Shown one piece after another: positions 33,882-41,593 of a DNA stretch of 64,000 bases. The DNA lies in NCBI GenBank assembly GCA_003134655.1, contig PLBY01000068.1, positions 62,001 through 126,000 on the forward strand. The letters are read 5' to 3'. The notes below the pieces were generated by a model. That model did no database searches. It was not told the DNA's origin and saw only the letters and a list, made by a program, of their open reading frames with translations. The stretch's first letter is position 1. Each line of letters starts with the position of its first letter. This DNA comes from Acidobacteriaceae bacterium. GTDB lineage: Bacteria; Acidobacteriota; Terriglobia; Terriglobales; Acidobacteriaceae. Both the position numbers and the translations under genes were made by a program.

Positions 33882-35102
33882 ATGACACGGATCTCTGAAG
33901 ACGAGTTGCATGAGGATAGATTCAGCCGCCTGCGGCTGATCTCCTGGTGGGATCAGGAGAAGATCGCAAAGTGCCGTCTGCTGGTCATCGGAGCCGGGGC
34001 GCTGGGCAATGAGATCCTGAAGAACGCAGCCCTGCTGGGATTCACCCAAGTCGTGGTGGTTGATCTGGACCGCATCGAAGAGTCAAATCTCTCCCGCGCC
34101 GTGCTGTACCGTAACGAGGATGTGGGAAAGTTCAAAGCGGATGCGGCGGCAAGCGCCTACCGTTCGATGGCGGTTGGCGCGTGCGTGCATCCGATTGTCG
34201 CGAACGTTGTCCATGGATGCGGGCTAGGGCTTTTCGAGTGGAGCGACATCATCATCGCGGGGCTCGACAATCGTGAGGCTCGGCTGTGGATCAACCGCTC
34301 GGCCTGGAAGGTGAACCGTCCATGGATTGACGGAGCCATTGAAGGAATCAACGGAGTAGCACGCGTCTTTCTGCCCGGAACGCCTCCATGCTATGAATGC
34401 ACGCTGGGCGAAGTGGACTGGGCGCTTCTGCAGAAGCGAATGTCCTGCAATTTGCTGATGCTGGAGCCGACCGTCGAGGGCAAGATCCCCACCACCCCAA
34501 CGATCTCTTCGATCATCGCGGGCATCCAGGTTCAAGAGGCGGTCAAGCTGATTCACGGAATGCCGACGCTTGCCAGCAAGGGTTATGTCTTCGAAGGCAT
34601 GAATCACTCTTCGTACACGGTGGAATACACCGAGAACCCGGATTGCATGAGTCATTACACTCTGCCGCAGATCGTCCACCTCAAGGAGACTTCAGCAGAG
34701 TTGACCCTTGAAGCGCTAAGGCAGCGGGCCCAGTCAGATTTGGAATCTCCAGATGTGGTGATCGAGTTCAGCCGAGATATTGTGCAGAAGTTTGTCTGTC
34801 CGGCATGTAAGGAAGAAGAAAAACTTTACCGCCCAGTGGGAAGCGTTGCTTTTGAGCGGGCGAAATGCGCCAGGGATGGGCAGTTGCGGACGGTCACTGC
34901 CCTGCATTCGTATTCCGGCGAGGAAGAATTGGGCAGCCGGCGGTTAGACACGCTGGGACTGCCGCTGTTTGACCTGTTCACCGCGCGCTCTGGCGACCGG
35001 GAGATCGCTTACCTTCCGTTCGGAGATGCACCACAAGTTCTCGGCAAATTGGCGACTAAAGCACAGGCGGACGCGGTTGAAGTCACGCCATCAACCATAT
35101 GA
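33882..35102 (+). CDS. E1-like ubiquitin-activating enzyme (ThiF/MoeB fold)
   Basis: A 406-residue adenylation enzyme. The Rossmann ATP-binding motif is VIGAGALGNE (Gly37-x-Gly39-x-x-Gly42), followed by the acidic VVVVDLDRIEESNLSRAVLY with the arginine and aspartate typical of E1/ThiF. Zinc cysteines are in TPPCYECTLG and VCPACKEEEK. A candidate catalytic cysteine is in NPDCMSHYTLP. The ATG at 33882 is 10 bases after the Ubl stop; the frame is open upstream inside the Ubl gene but without homology. It should adenylate the Ubl C-terminus and pass it to the E2. Its stop overlaps the JAMM start (ATGA). Confidence 0.9.
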   Translation: MTRISEDELHEDRFSRLRLISWWDQEKIAKCRLLVIGAGALGNEILKNAALLGFTQVVVVDLDRIEESNLSRAVLYRNEDVGKFKADAAASAYRSMAVGACVHPIVANVVHGCGLGLFEWSDIIIAGLDNREARLWINRSAWKVNRPWIDGAIEGINGVARVFLPGTPPCYECTLGEVDWALLQKRMSCNLLMLEPTVEGKIPTTPTISSIIAGIQVQEAVKLIHGMPTLASKGYVFEGMNHSSYTVEYTENPDCMSHYTLPQIVHLKETSAELTLEALRQRAQSDLESPDVVIEFSRDIVQKFVCPACKEEEKLYRPVGSVAFERAKCARDGQLRTVTALHSYSGEEELGSRRLDTLGLPLFDLFTARSGDREIAYLPFGDAPQVLGKLATKAQADAVEVTPSTI

Positions 35103-35992
35103 AAGCCAAAGCAAAATCCGCCGGCGCGCAACCGATCCTCGCGATCGACAGCGAAGTTGTGCGTCAGATAAGGCAGCACGCGCGGTCCTGCAACACGACG
35201 GAAGTCTGTGGTGTGCTGATCGGGCAGGATCGCGATCACCGCGTCGAAGTTGCAGCTTGCATTCAAGGAGAGAACGCGGAAGGGGCTGGGGCCCACGTTA
35301 CCTTTACCCAGGACACATGGGAGCACATCTATGCCGTAAAAGACAAACGATTCCCAAACGAACGGATCGTTGGCTGGTATCACTCCCATCCGGGGTTTGG
35401 GATCTTCCTTTCTGAGCACGACACGTTTATCCACAAGAATTTCTTTTCATCGCCGGGGCAGGTCGCCTGGGTATTTGATCCCCATTCCGACGAAGAAGGC
35501 TGCTTCGGATGGACGGACGGCCAAATCGAGCGGCTCACACGAATCGCTGTGGTCGACCGGCGCGGCGGTGAGCGAGCCGAAGCGAGCGTTAAAGACGAGC
35601 CGACCGTCGCATCAACAGCAGAGGAGAACGCCGGCCCCGTGCCAAGTTCGGAACCGAGTCCGAAGCCGCTGCGCGTGCAACGACTAGACGTCGATGATGG
35701 TGATGGGGGCAGATCATCTTTGGAACAACTGGTCGCAAGAGTCTTTTTCTTTTTGGCGTCAGCCGCGCTTGGCTTCGTGCTGTGCTGGCAGTTTTTCCCT
35801 CACGTGGTCGTTATGGGTGTGCCTATCGATCCAACGACGGGGCAACCGCTTGACCCCGAGATGAGGCAGATGCTGCACGATTCGCAAGCGGGTAACGCAG
35901 GGAATTCCGAGCACCCCGATCTCACGAAACCAGGACAGCCGGCTGCGCCCGATGGACGCGCCAAAAAGGGGGACGATGCCAAATCCAGGTAA
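35099..35992 (+). CDS. JAMM/MPN+ metallo-isopeptidase with membrane anchor
   Basis: A 297-residue protein. The JAB/MPN+ domain (about 15-155) has Glu35 in TTEVCGVLIG and the zinc motif HSHPGFGIFLSEHD (His95, His97, Ser105, Asp108), so the catalytic set is complete. A disordered acidic linker leads to one membrane segment (about 215-240, VFFFLASAALGFVLCW), then a proline/glycine-rich tail. This is the expected deconjugating enzyme for the Ubl, tethered to the membrane. It overlaps the E1 stop by 4 bases and the next gene by 17 bases. Confidence 0.9.
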   Translation: MKAKAKSAGAQPILAIDSEVVRQIRQHARSCNTTEVCGVLIGQDRDHRVEVAACIQGENAEGAGAHVTFTQDTWEHIYAVKDKRFPNERIVGWYHSHPGFGIFLSEHDTFIHKNFFSSPGQVAWVFDPHSDEEGCFGWTDGQIERLTRIAVVDRRGGERAEASVKDEPTVASTAEENAGPVPSSEPSPKPLRVQRLDVDDGDGGRSSLEQLVARVFFFLASAALGFVLCWQFFPHVVVMGVPIDPTTGQPLDPEMRQMLHDSQAGNAGNSEHPDLTKPGQPAAPDGRAKKGDDAKSR

Positions 35993-37046
35993 TGGGGATG
36001 CAATCAAGATCACCGCGGAAGATCTCGCAGGCGTAGCGGTCCAGCAATCGGCAGTGATCTCCACGGCCGGGCAATCGTCGTCAGGCGCAAAGGTCTATGG
36101 GACGATCAATGAGACGGCGGAACAGCTCGTCGCCGTTTCCACCGATCGTGGCAGCATCTTGTTGCAGGGCTGGTTCTATCTCGGAGTGGCCGGATTGCTC
36201 GGAGCACTGGCCGGATGGGCAATCGCTGAACCGGGATTCGTAGATGCACGCGGTAATCACTGGGGAAATATAGTGATGATCCCGCTCATCATCACGCTGA
36301 TGTGCATTGGATTTGGCGCTTCCGAAAGCATCGTCGAGCGTTCGGTTCGAAAAGCGCTACTGCGCGGAGCTCTCGCCCTGCCGTTGGGGATTCTTCTAGG
36401 CTTCATCTTCATCTTCGACTTCATGGCGAACATCATCTATAACATCGCCTTGCGGATCTGCTTTGAGGCGGGAGCGCAGTCTTTCAAGAATCCGGCAGTG
36501 TGGATTGCTCGAGGAATCGCGTGGATGATATTCGGTGCGGCGGGTGGAGTGGTTTACGGGATTGTGGGACAGTCTTCGAAAAAGGGAATGTACGGTGTCT
36601 TGGGTGGTGCACTCGGCGCCGGTCTGGGCGGATTCCTGTTCGATCCCATTTCCATGGCGACTCACAACATTTATGGTGTCAGTCGGGCGACCGGCTTCGC
36701 CCTCGTAGGCTTGGCCACCGGTGTCGGCATGGGGCTGGTCGAGAGTGCACTCAAAGACCGGTGGCTCTACGTGGTCGCCGGACCGCTCGCAGGGAAGCAA
36801 TTCATCCTCTACAAATCTGAGACGACCATCGGGAGTCGGCAGGAATCGGACATCTATCTTTTTAAGGACTCCAATATTCTGCCACGACACGCGACGATCA
36901 CGCTGAGCGGCGCGCGCGTGATGCTTCTAGCCACCGGCCCCGTACTTTGGGGCGGCCAGCCTGTGCATAACCGCGTGCTGCAGGATGGTGATTTATTGCA
37001 GATCGGCAGATATGCATTCCGGTACAAGGAGAAGCATCGGTCATGA
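35976..37046 (+). CDS. Polytopic membrane protein with C-terminal FHA domain
   Basis: A 356-residue protein. The ATG at 35976 follows GGGGG by a few bases; an in-frame ATG at 35952 has no ribosome site. Several hydrophobic segments (about 60-250) are rich in glycine, including GVLGGALGAGLGGFLFDP. The C-terminal 95 residues form an FHA phosphothreonine-binding domain with TTIGSRQESDIYL, LPRHATITL and QDGDLLQIGRYAFRYKE, i.e. the G-S-R and R-H residues of that fold. It should recruit phosphorylated partners to the membrane site of the Ubl system (inference). Confidence 0.85.
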   Translation: MPNPGNGDAIKITAEDLAGVAVQQSAVISTAGQSSSGAKVYGTINETAEQLVAVSTDRGSILLQGWFYLGVAGLLGALAGWAIAEPGFVDARGNHWGNIVMIPLIITLMCIGFGASESIVERSVRKALLRGALALPLGILLGFIFIFDFMANIIYNIALRICFEAGAQSFKNPAVWIARGIAWMIFGAAGGVVYGIVGQSSKKGMYGVLGGALGAGLGGFLFDPISMATHNIYGVSRATGFALVGLATGVGMGLVESALKDRWLYVVAGPLAGKQFILYKSETTIGSRQESDIYLFKDSNILPRHATITLSGARVMLLATGPVLWGGQPVHNRVLQDGDLLQIGRYAFRYKEKHRS

Positions 37047-37333
37047 CGACCGAAGTTTGTCCCTACTGCAGAACGAAGGCCGGAGCAGATGATCCGTCCA
37101 TTGCGTGCGAGGGGTGCGGCACCCTGCACCACGCGGACTGCTACGCGGAAAATGGCGGATGCACGATTTTCGGATGCAATAAGGCTCCCGGAGATGAGCC
37201 GAAGGTGAGCGTTTCGACTCCGGAACTGGTGGCCGCAACCGCATCGCCCGTCGCGTCCGCACCCCAGAGCCACTTAGGTCCGGCTCCCCCCCCCTCCTCC
37301 CGGCACGGCGTTGCCTCCGGCAACGGTCGGTGA
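37043..37333 (+). CDS. Prokaryotic RING finger protein (candidate E3-like), frame broken at C9 tract
   Basis: A 96-residue ORF. Residues 1-52 form a Prok-RING treble clef: EVCPYCRTKAG, IACEGCGTLHHADCYAENGG and CTIFGCNKAP supply a C-C, C-C-H-H-C, C-C ligand series. Then a low-complexity linker runs into a C9 tract (37286-37294), and the present frame ends SSRHGVASGNGR. Removing one C would continue the frame as APPPPPGTALPPATVGD into the TM2 ORF starting at 37311. The natural product is therefore probably one RING-TM2 membrane protein. Its place between FHA and E2 genes suggests an E3-like adaptor role. Confidence 0.8.
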   Translation: MTTEVCPYCRTKAGADDPSIACEGCGTLHHADCYAENGGCTIFGCNKAPGDEPKVSVSTPELVAATASPVASAPQSHLGPAPPPSSRHGVASGNGR

Positions 37334-37643
37334 TATGCGGCAGGTTGCGAACCAAGTTGTGCCGTCGATCTTCGGCGGTTTTGGTTCGGCAAGTACATCT
37401 GACACCGTCGCGGAGCCCGAAGTTCTGGAACCAAAGAACCGAAGCAGCTATATTCTGCTAGGCGCGTTGCTGGGGGCCTTCGGCGCCCATAATTTCTATG
37501 CTGGGTACCACAAGAAAGCGGGAATGCAACTGGCCATCACCGTATTAACGCTGGGATTTGGCACTCCCATGAGTTGGATTTGGGCTGTGATCGACATTTG
37601 CACGATTGATTGCGACAGCCGAGGAGTTCAATTCGAGTCTTAG
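37311..37643 (+). CDS. TM2-domain membrane segment, probable second half of the RING protein
   Basis: A 110-residue ORF whose first usable codon is a TTG at 37311, without a ribosome site. A TAG at 37275-37277 closes its frame just upstream. It holds a TM2 domain: YILLGALLGAFGAHNFYAGY, then MQLAITVLTLGFGTPMSWIW and AVIDICTID. The two hydrophobic helices with GxHxFY and IWxxIDI are diagnostic. It overlaps the end of the RING ORF by 23 bases in another frame, consistent with a single gene split by a one-base change in the C9 run. Confidence 0.75.
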   Translation: MPPATVGDMRQVANQVVPSIFGGFGSASTSDTVAEPEVLEPKNRSSYILLGALLGAFGAHNFYAGYHKKAGMQLAITVLTLGFGTPMSWIWAVIDICTIDCDSRGVQFES

Positions 37644-37652
37644 GAGCGCGCC

Positions 37653-38288
37653 ATGGAATATTTCGTCAAGCGAGGCGAAGATCGTTTCGGTCCTTACAGC
37701 CTTACGGACTTACAGAAGTATGTTCAATCCGGAAACGTCGCCAACGAGGACCTTGCCCAGAGCGAAAGCATGACCGACTGGATCCCCGTCTCACAGATCT
37801 TGGGCAACATTCCGATGTCGGTCATGGGTGCGGGAGTTGCTGCGCCCGGATCGGCTGTCGAAGCACAACTGGTTCCGCTACCACCGAACCTCCATTGGTC
37901 ACTTGTACTGATCCTTGGAGTAGTCACCTTCCAGCTTTTCAATATGGTTTGGGCAGTCGTGTTGGCGAACTGGGCACGAAAGCTTTCCGGCGACAATAAG
38001 CCGATTGTGCTGGTCGCCATGTACCCGGCCGGCATCGTCGCTGTCATGTTGATGACCTCCATATATCCAAGTGCAGCGCCTTTTGGCGCTATTTTTCGGC
38101 TAGCGATCGGGATCATTTATATCGTGGGGATGTTCAGCATCAAGGCCGCCATGGAGGAGTACTACAACTACACGGAAAACATCGGCCTCCAGTTGAGCGG
38201 CACAATGACTTTCTTTTTCAGCACGGTGTATTTGCAGTATCACATCAACAGCATTGCGCGCTGGAAGAAAACGGGAGTCCTCAAGTAG
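37653..38288 (+). CDS. GYF_2 (DUF4339) domain membrane protein
   Basis: A 211-residue protein. The N-terminal 55 residues are a GYF_2 domain (MEYFVKRGEDRFGPYSLTDL, ending TDWIPVSQI), a proline-rich-peptide-binding fold. About four membrane segments follow (roughly 85-110, 120-145, 150-170, 185-205). The ATG has GGAG 6-9 bases upstream and begins 9 bases after the TM2 stop. It could bind the proline-rich linkers or tails of the RING-TM2 and E2 proteins (inference). Confidence 0.85.
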   Translation: MEYFVKRGEDRFGPYSLTDLQKYVQSGNVANEDLAQSESMTDWIPVSQILGNIPMSVMGAGVAAPGSAVEAQLVPLPPNLHWSLVLILGVVTFQLFNMVWAVVLANWARKLSGDNKPIVLVAMYPAGIVAVMLMTSIYPSAAPFGAIFRLAIGIIYIVGMFSIKAAMEEYYNYTENIGLQLSGTMTFFFSTVYLQYHINSIARWKKTGVLK

Positions 38289-38306
38289 CCGCGCCAGAGC
38301 AACCCT

Positions 38307-38900
38307 ATGCCTTCTCCGCGAACCCGCCGTTTGACTCTTGATGAAGAAACGTTGCAGGCCCTGTTACAGGGCTGGCCGTTGATTCAGATCACGGGCAAGG
38401 CCGGAATCCCTCCCGAGATCTATCGGTTCACGTACAACTTGCGCGGCCTCTACGTCTCCGGATCGGGAGAGATTCTCGAGCGGGACACGCACGTGCTTGA
38501 AGTGAACCTAACGCTTGGGTATCCCAGGCGAGCGCCGCAATGCCGTATGCTTACGCCGATCTTTCATCCCAACTTCGATGATTCCATGGTTTGCATCGGC
38601 GATTTCTGGGCCGCATCCGAGGGACTCGATGATTTGATCATCCGGATTGGCCGCATGATCACTTATCAGGAATACAACACCAAGAGTCCTCTCAACGGAC
38701 TAGCCGCAAAGTGGGCGGCACAGAATGCTCACCTATTGCCCATCGACCCGCGCCCAGTCGCACCACCGCTGAAAGACCCCGCGGCTGCACCGGACCCTGC
38801 GGCTGAGCCGGAACCGCCAGCCGCCGAAGCACCTGCAGCAGTGCCGCCGGTCTCGGATGTGCCCACCCCCCCCCTGATCCATGGTCAGGAAAGATTGTGA
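38307..38900 (+). CDS. E2-like ubiquitin-conjugating enzyme
   Basis: A 197-residue protein with a UBC fold over residues 5-145. The signature is present: a proline-containing strand (LGYPRRAPQC), then PIFHPNFDDSMVCIGDFWAA with HPN at 87-89 and the candidate catalytic Cys96, and a helix from residue 105 on. The C-terminal 50 residues are Pro/Ala/Glu-rich and disordered. They include a C9 tract (38866-38874); the current frame ends LIHGQERL. The gene starts 18 bases after the GYF_2 gene. It should accept the activated modifier from the E1. Confidence 0.88.
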   Translation: MPSPRTRRLTLDEETLQALLQGWPLIQITGKAGIPPEIYRFTYNLRGLYVSGSGEILERDTHVLEVNLTLGYPRRAPQCRMLTPIFHPNFDDSMVCIGDFWAASEGLDDLIIRIGRMITYQEYNTKSPLNGLAAKWAAQNAHLLPIDPRPVAPPLKDPAAAPDPAAEPEPPAAEAPAAVPPVSDVPTPPLIHGQERL

Positions 38901-38968
38901 TCGCCTCGGAGAGCTAATCGGGAAACGGCTCATCCCTAACTCCCGAAGCTATGCCCCACCAACTTCGC

Positions 38969-39300
38969 TCATCCCCATTTGACGCGGGTGTAACGCATGT
39001 CGGTATTGAACTCCTCGACCTTGGTCATACACAACTCGGGCGGTTTCTCGGGCTGGGGCGCCTTTGCGCTTTGGAGATTGTCCGCTACGCGCCACTCCCA
39101 ACAGACTCAATAAATTTCTTCCAAGCCTCCACGAGAGTCTGTGACTCAGCGATGAAGGACCTGACGGTCTCTTCCGTTAGTTTAGAAAACTTGGTCGTGG
39201 GGTTTGATTTGCTGAGCACGTCTTCTCGGTTAAAACCGGGAAGCTTAGCGATCGTTTCACGATAGTTTTGAAACTCGCTGGATGGTGCCCCGCGTTTCAA
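38969..39300 (-). pseudogene. Frameshifted minus-strand gene fragment of unknown family
   Basis: A minus-strand frame reads SSEFQNYRETIAKLPGFNRE, DVLSKSNPTTKFSKLTEETV and RSFIAESQTLVEAWKKFIES before stopping at 39085. A second frame then gives WRVADNLQSAKAPQPEKPPE and TKVEEFNTDMRYTRVKWG up to a TGA at 38969. Both pieces look like real protein, so one gene broken by a single-base shift near 39110 is likely. It has no start codon of its own before it runs into the RDD gene on the other strand. I do not recognise the family. Confidence 0.45.
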
Positions 39301-39897
39301 GGTGTCGCTCAGTGGGTCGCTGCTAAAAACTGGGTCACCGCCATAGCCTGGTTCCTCCTTTTCTGCCTTTACTGGGGATACTTCGCCGTGTTCGAAATTC
39401 TCTGCAACGGGCAAACACCAGGTAAACGGCAGGCCAAGATTCGTGTAATCAGCGCCAGTGGGCGTCCGATTACCCCGTTCGAGGGAATTGCGCGCAACAT
39501 CATGCGTGCCATTGACTCACTCGGACTTTACGCCGTGGGGTGTATTGCTTCCACCATCGACAAGAGAAACCGGCGCCTCGGTGATATGGTGGCCGGAACC
39601 GTGGTTGTGCACGAAGTCGAAGAACAGAGCGTTTCTTACTGGTACGGCCAGGAGAAGTCCGCCTCCGTGCCGGCGGTGAATCAGCCGGTCACCGCGCTCA
39701 CGGCTCAGGAATTTCAGCTGATCGAAGCTTTCCTTGCCCGCCGCCTTGACATTCCCAACCTGCAGAGGCTGCAGTCCGCTCAGACCATTGCCGATCGCAT
39801 CGGCACACACCTGAATGTTCCAAAAGCAGAAAGACCAGTCGATGAAGCCTTCCTTGAGGAGGTATCTCGGCGCTACCGCGACACGGTCCGGAGTTGA
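39268..39897 (+). CDS. RDD-family membrane protein, N-terminally truncated
   Basis: A 209-residue ORF starting at a TTG. It retains the central RDD features: a membrane helix (TAIAWFLLFCLYWGYFAVFE), NGQTPGKRQAKIRVI, RPITPFEGIARNIMRAID, and NRRLGDMVAGTVVVHE. The first transmembrane helix with the R-x-x-A/D-x-x-I-D motif normally found before this is missing. Upstream DNA instead carries the minus-strand fragment. About 90 soluble residues follow the RDD part. The start is therefore probably artificial and the gene may be inactive. Confidence 0.7.
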   Translation: MKLAGWCPAFQGVAQWVAAKNWVTAIAWFLLFCLYWGYFAVFEILCNGQTPGKRQAKIRVISASGRPITPFEGIARNIMRAIDSLGLYAVGCIASTIDKRNRRLGDMVAGTVVVHEVEEQSVSYWYGQEKSASVPAVNQPVTALTAQEFQLIEAFLARRLDIPNLQRLQSAQTIADRIGTHLNVPKAERPVDEAFLEEVSRRYRDTVRS

Positions 39898-40091
39898 GCC
39901 TTACCGGAGGAGGTCAGCATCTCGCCGTCTGGTTGCAGTCGACGTGAATGGGAGTAACCGCAGCCCGTTCACTCCCGATTACCATTACCTGGATGTTGTC
40001 GAGATCTCCCGCAGGTAGTAGGGGAACGATGACTTGGCCAGTACTGCGTTGTTGCGCATAAACCCTAGTTACTGCCCTGAGACCCCGCGAT

Positions 40092-40107
40092 TGTGACTGC
40101 GATCACA
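40092..40107. promoter_or_regulatory. Perfect CRP-type palindrome upstream of the carbamoyl-phosphate operon
   Basis: TGTGA-CTGCGA-TCACA is an exact match to the CRP-family operator. It lies 143 bases before the ATG of the first gene of the operon, in a 350-base gap (39898-40249) that holds no gene. Confidence 0.65.
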
Positions 40108-40249
40108 AGGATGATCCGCCGAGATCTCTTTTTCAGGGCTCTCTTGGTTGTGCCGCAAAATCACCCTCAACTGTGATTGGCGGTACAGCCTCCATTCGCC
40201 AACCAGCGGGAACATACCAAGTACAACTAATCTGCGCTGGAGGGTAGCC

Positions 40250-41593
40250 ATGAAGCGTCTCTTGATTCTTGGTGCCGCAGGCAGGGACTTCCATAATTTT
40301 AACGTCCTCTTCCGTGATAATCCCGCCTACAACGTAATCGCATTCACAGCCACACAAATTCCTGATATTGCCGGACGCCGCTATCCCCGCGAGCTCGCCG
40401 GGAGCTTATATCCAGACGGGATCCCCATCTTTGAAGAGAAAGATATGGAGAATCTCGTCGCCGAACACGACATTGAGGCTGTCGTGTTTTCCTACAGCGA
40501 TATCTCTCACCAGAATCTGATGCATCTCGCATCCCGTGCATTAGCGGTGGATGCTGACTTTTGGCTTCTAGGGGCAGGGCACACGCAGATCAAGTCGTCG
40601 GTGCCGGTGATTTCCGTCTGCGCCGTGCGGACAGGATGCGGCAAGAGTCCGGTCTCGCGCCTGGTCGCCGCGGAGTTACGCCGGCAGGCTCGTCGGCCGG
40701 TGGTCATTCGACATCCCATGCCTTACGGAGACCTTGCGGCGCAAGCTGTGCAACGTTTCGCGGTCATGGAGGACCTCGACCTTCAGCAATGCACCATCGA
40801 GGAGCGCGAAGAGTACGAACCGCACATCACCCAGGGGACAGTCGTATATGCGGGCGTGGACTACGAAAAGATTCTCCGGCAGGCCGAGAAAGAGGCGGAC
40901 GTCATTCTGTGGGACGGAGGCAACAACGACACTTCTTTCTACGCCTCTGACCTTGAGATCGTCGTTGTCGATCCGCACCGAGCGGGGCATGAACTCGCCT
41001 ACTTCCCCGGGGAAGTTAACCTGCTGCGTGCCAATGCAATCGTGATCAACAAGGTGGACACCGCCGATCAGAGTGATCTTGAGACGGTTCGCCATAACAT
41101 AAAGCTCCACAACCCGAAGGCTGTTGTTTTTGAGATGGCCTGTCGCGTCTCTGTCCCCGAGCCTTCCCTCGTCAAGGGACAGCGCGTGCTGGTTGTCGAG
41201 GATGGCCCCACCCTCACTCATGGGGAAATGCCCTACGGCGCCGGCGTCGTCGCGGCGCGGCAGTGGGGGGCGGCAGAACTGGTAGACCCGCGGCCGTATG
41301 CCGTCGGATCGATTCGCGGCACCTACGAACGTTATCGGCACCTGACGAACCTCCTTCCCGCCATGGGCTACAGCGCGATGCAGAAGCACGAACTCGAGGA
41401 AACCATCCGCCGTACTCCGTGCGATCTGGTGCTGATCGCCACTCCGATTGACCTTGCCCGGGTAATCAAACTGGACAAGCCGAACCTCCGTGTGAGCTAC
41501 GAAGTAGAGGAACTCACCAAGCCCGGCCTCGCCGAAATGCTCGCCAAGTTCACGCATGAGCACGAGCCAGCCCTGGCAGGAGTCGGAAAATGA
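40250..41593 (+). CDS. Cyclic 2,3-diphosphoglycerate synthetase-like P-loop GTPase
   Basis: A 447-residue protein. The ATG at 40250 has GGAGGG 6-11 bases upstream; the frame is open earlier without homology. The N-terminal Rossmann-like part begins MKRLLILGAAGRDFHNFNVL. A P-loop-like motif AVRTGCGKSPVSR is near residue 130 and an NKVD guanine-specificity motif in VINKVDTAD. This family is annotated from archaeal cyclic 2,3-DPG synthetase, but bacterial members occur beside carbamoyltransferases and their true reaction is unclear. Its stop overlaps the argF start (ATGA), so it is coupled to carbamoyl-phosphate metabolism here. Confidence 0.75.
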   Translation: MKRLLILGAAGRDFHNFNVLFRDNPAYNVIAFTATQIPDIAGRRYPRELAGSLYPDGIPIFEEKDMENLVAEHDIEAVVFSYSDISHQNLMHLASRALAVDADFWLLGAGHTQIKSSVPVISVCAVRTGCGKSPVSRLVAAELRRQARRPVVIRHPMPYGDLAAQAVQRFAVMEDLDLQQCTIEEREEYEPHITQGTVVYAGVDYEKILRQAEKEADVILWDGGNNDTSFYASDLEIVVVDPHRAGHELAYFPGEVNLLRANAIVINKVDTADQSDLETVRHNIKLHNPKAVVFEMACRVSVPEPSLVKGQRVLVVEDGPTLTHGEMPYGAGVVAARQWGAAELVDPRPYAVGSIRGTYERYRHLTNLLPAMGYSAMQKHELEETIRRTPCDLVLIATPIDLARVIKLDKPNLRVSYEVEELTKPGLAEMLAKFTHEHEPALAGVGK

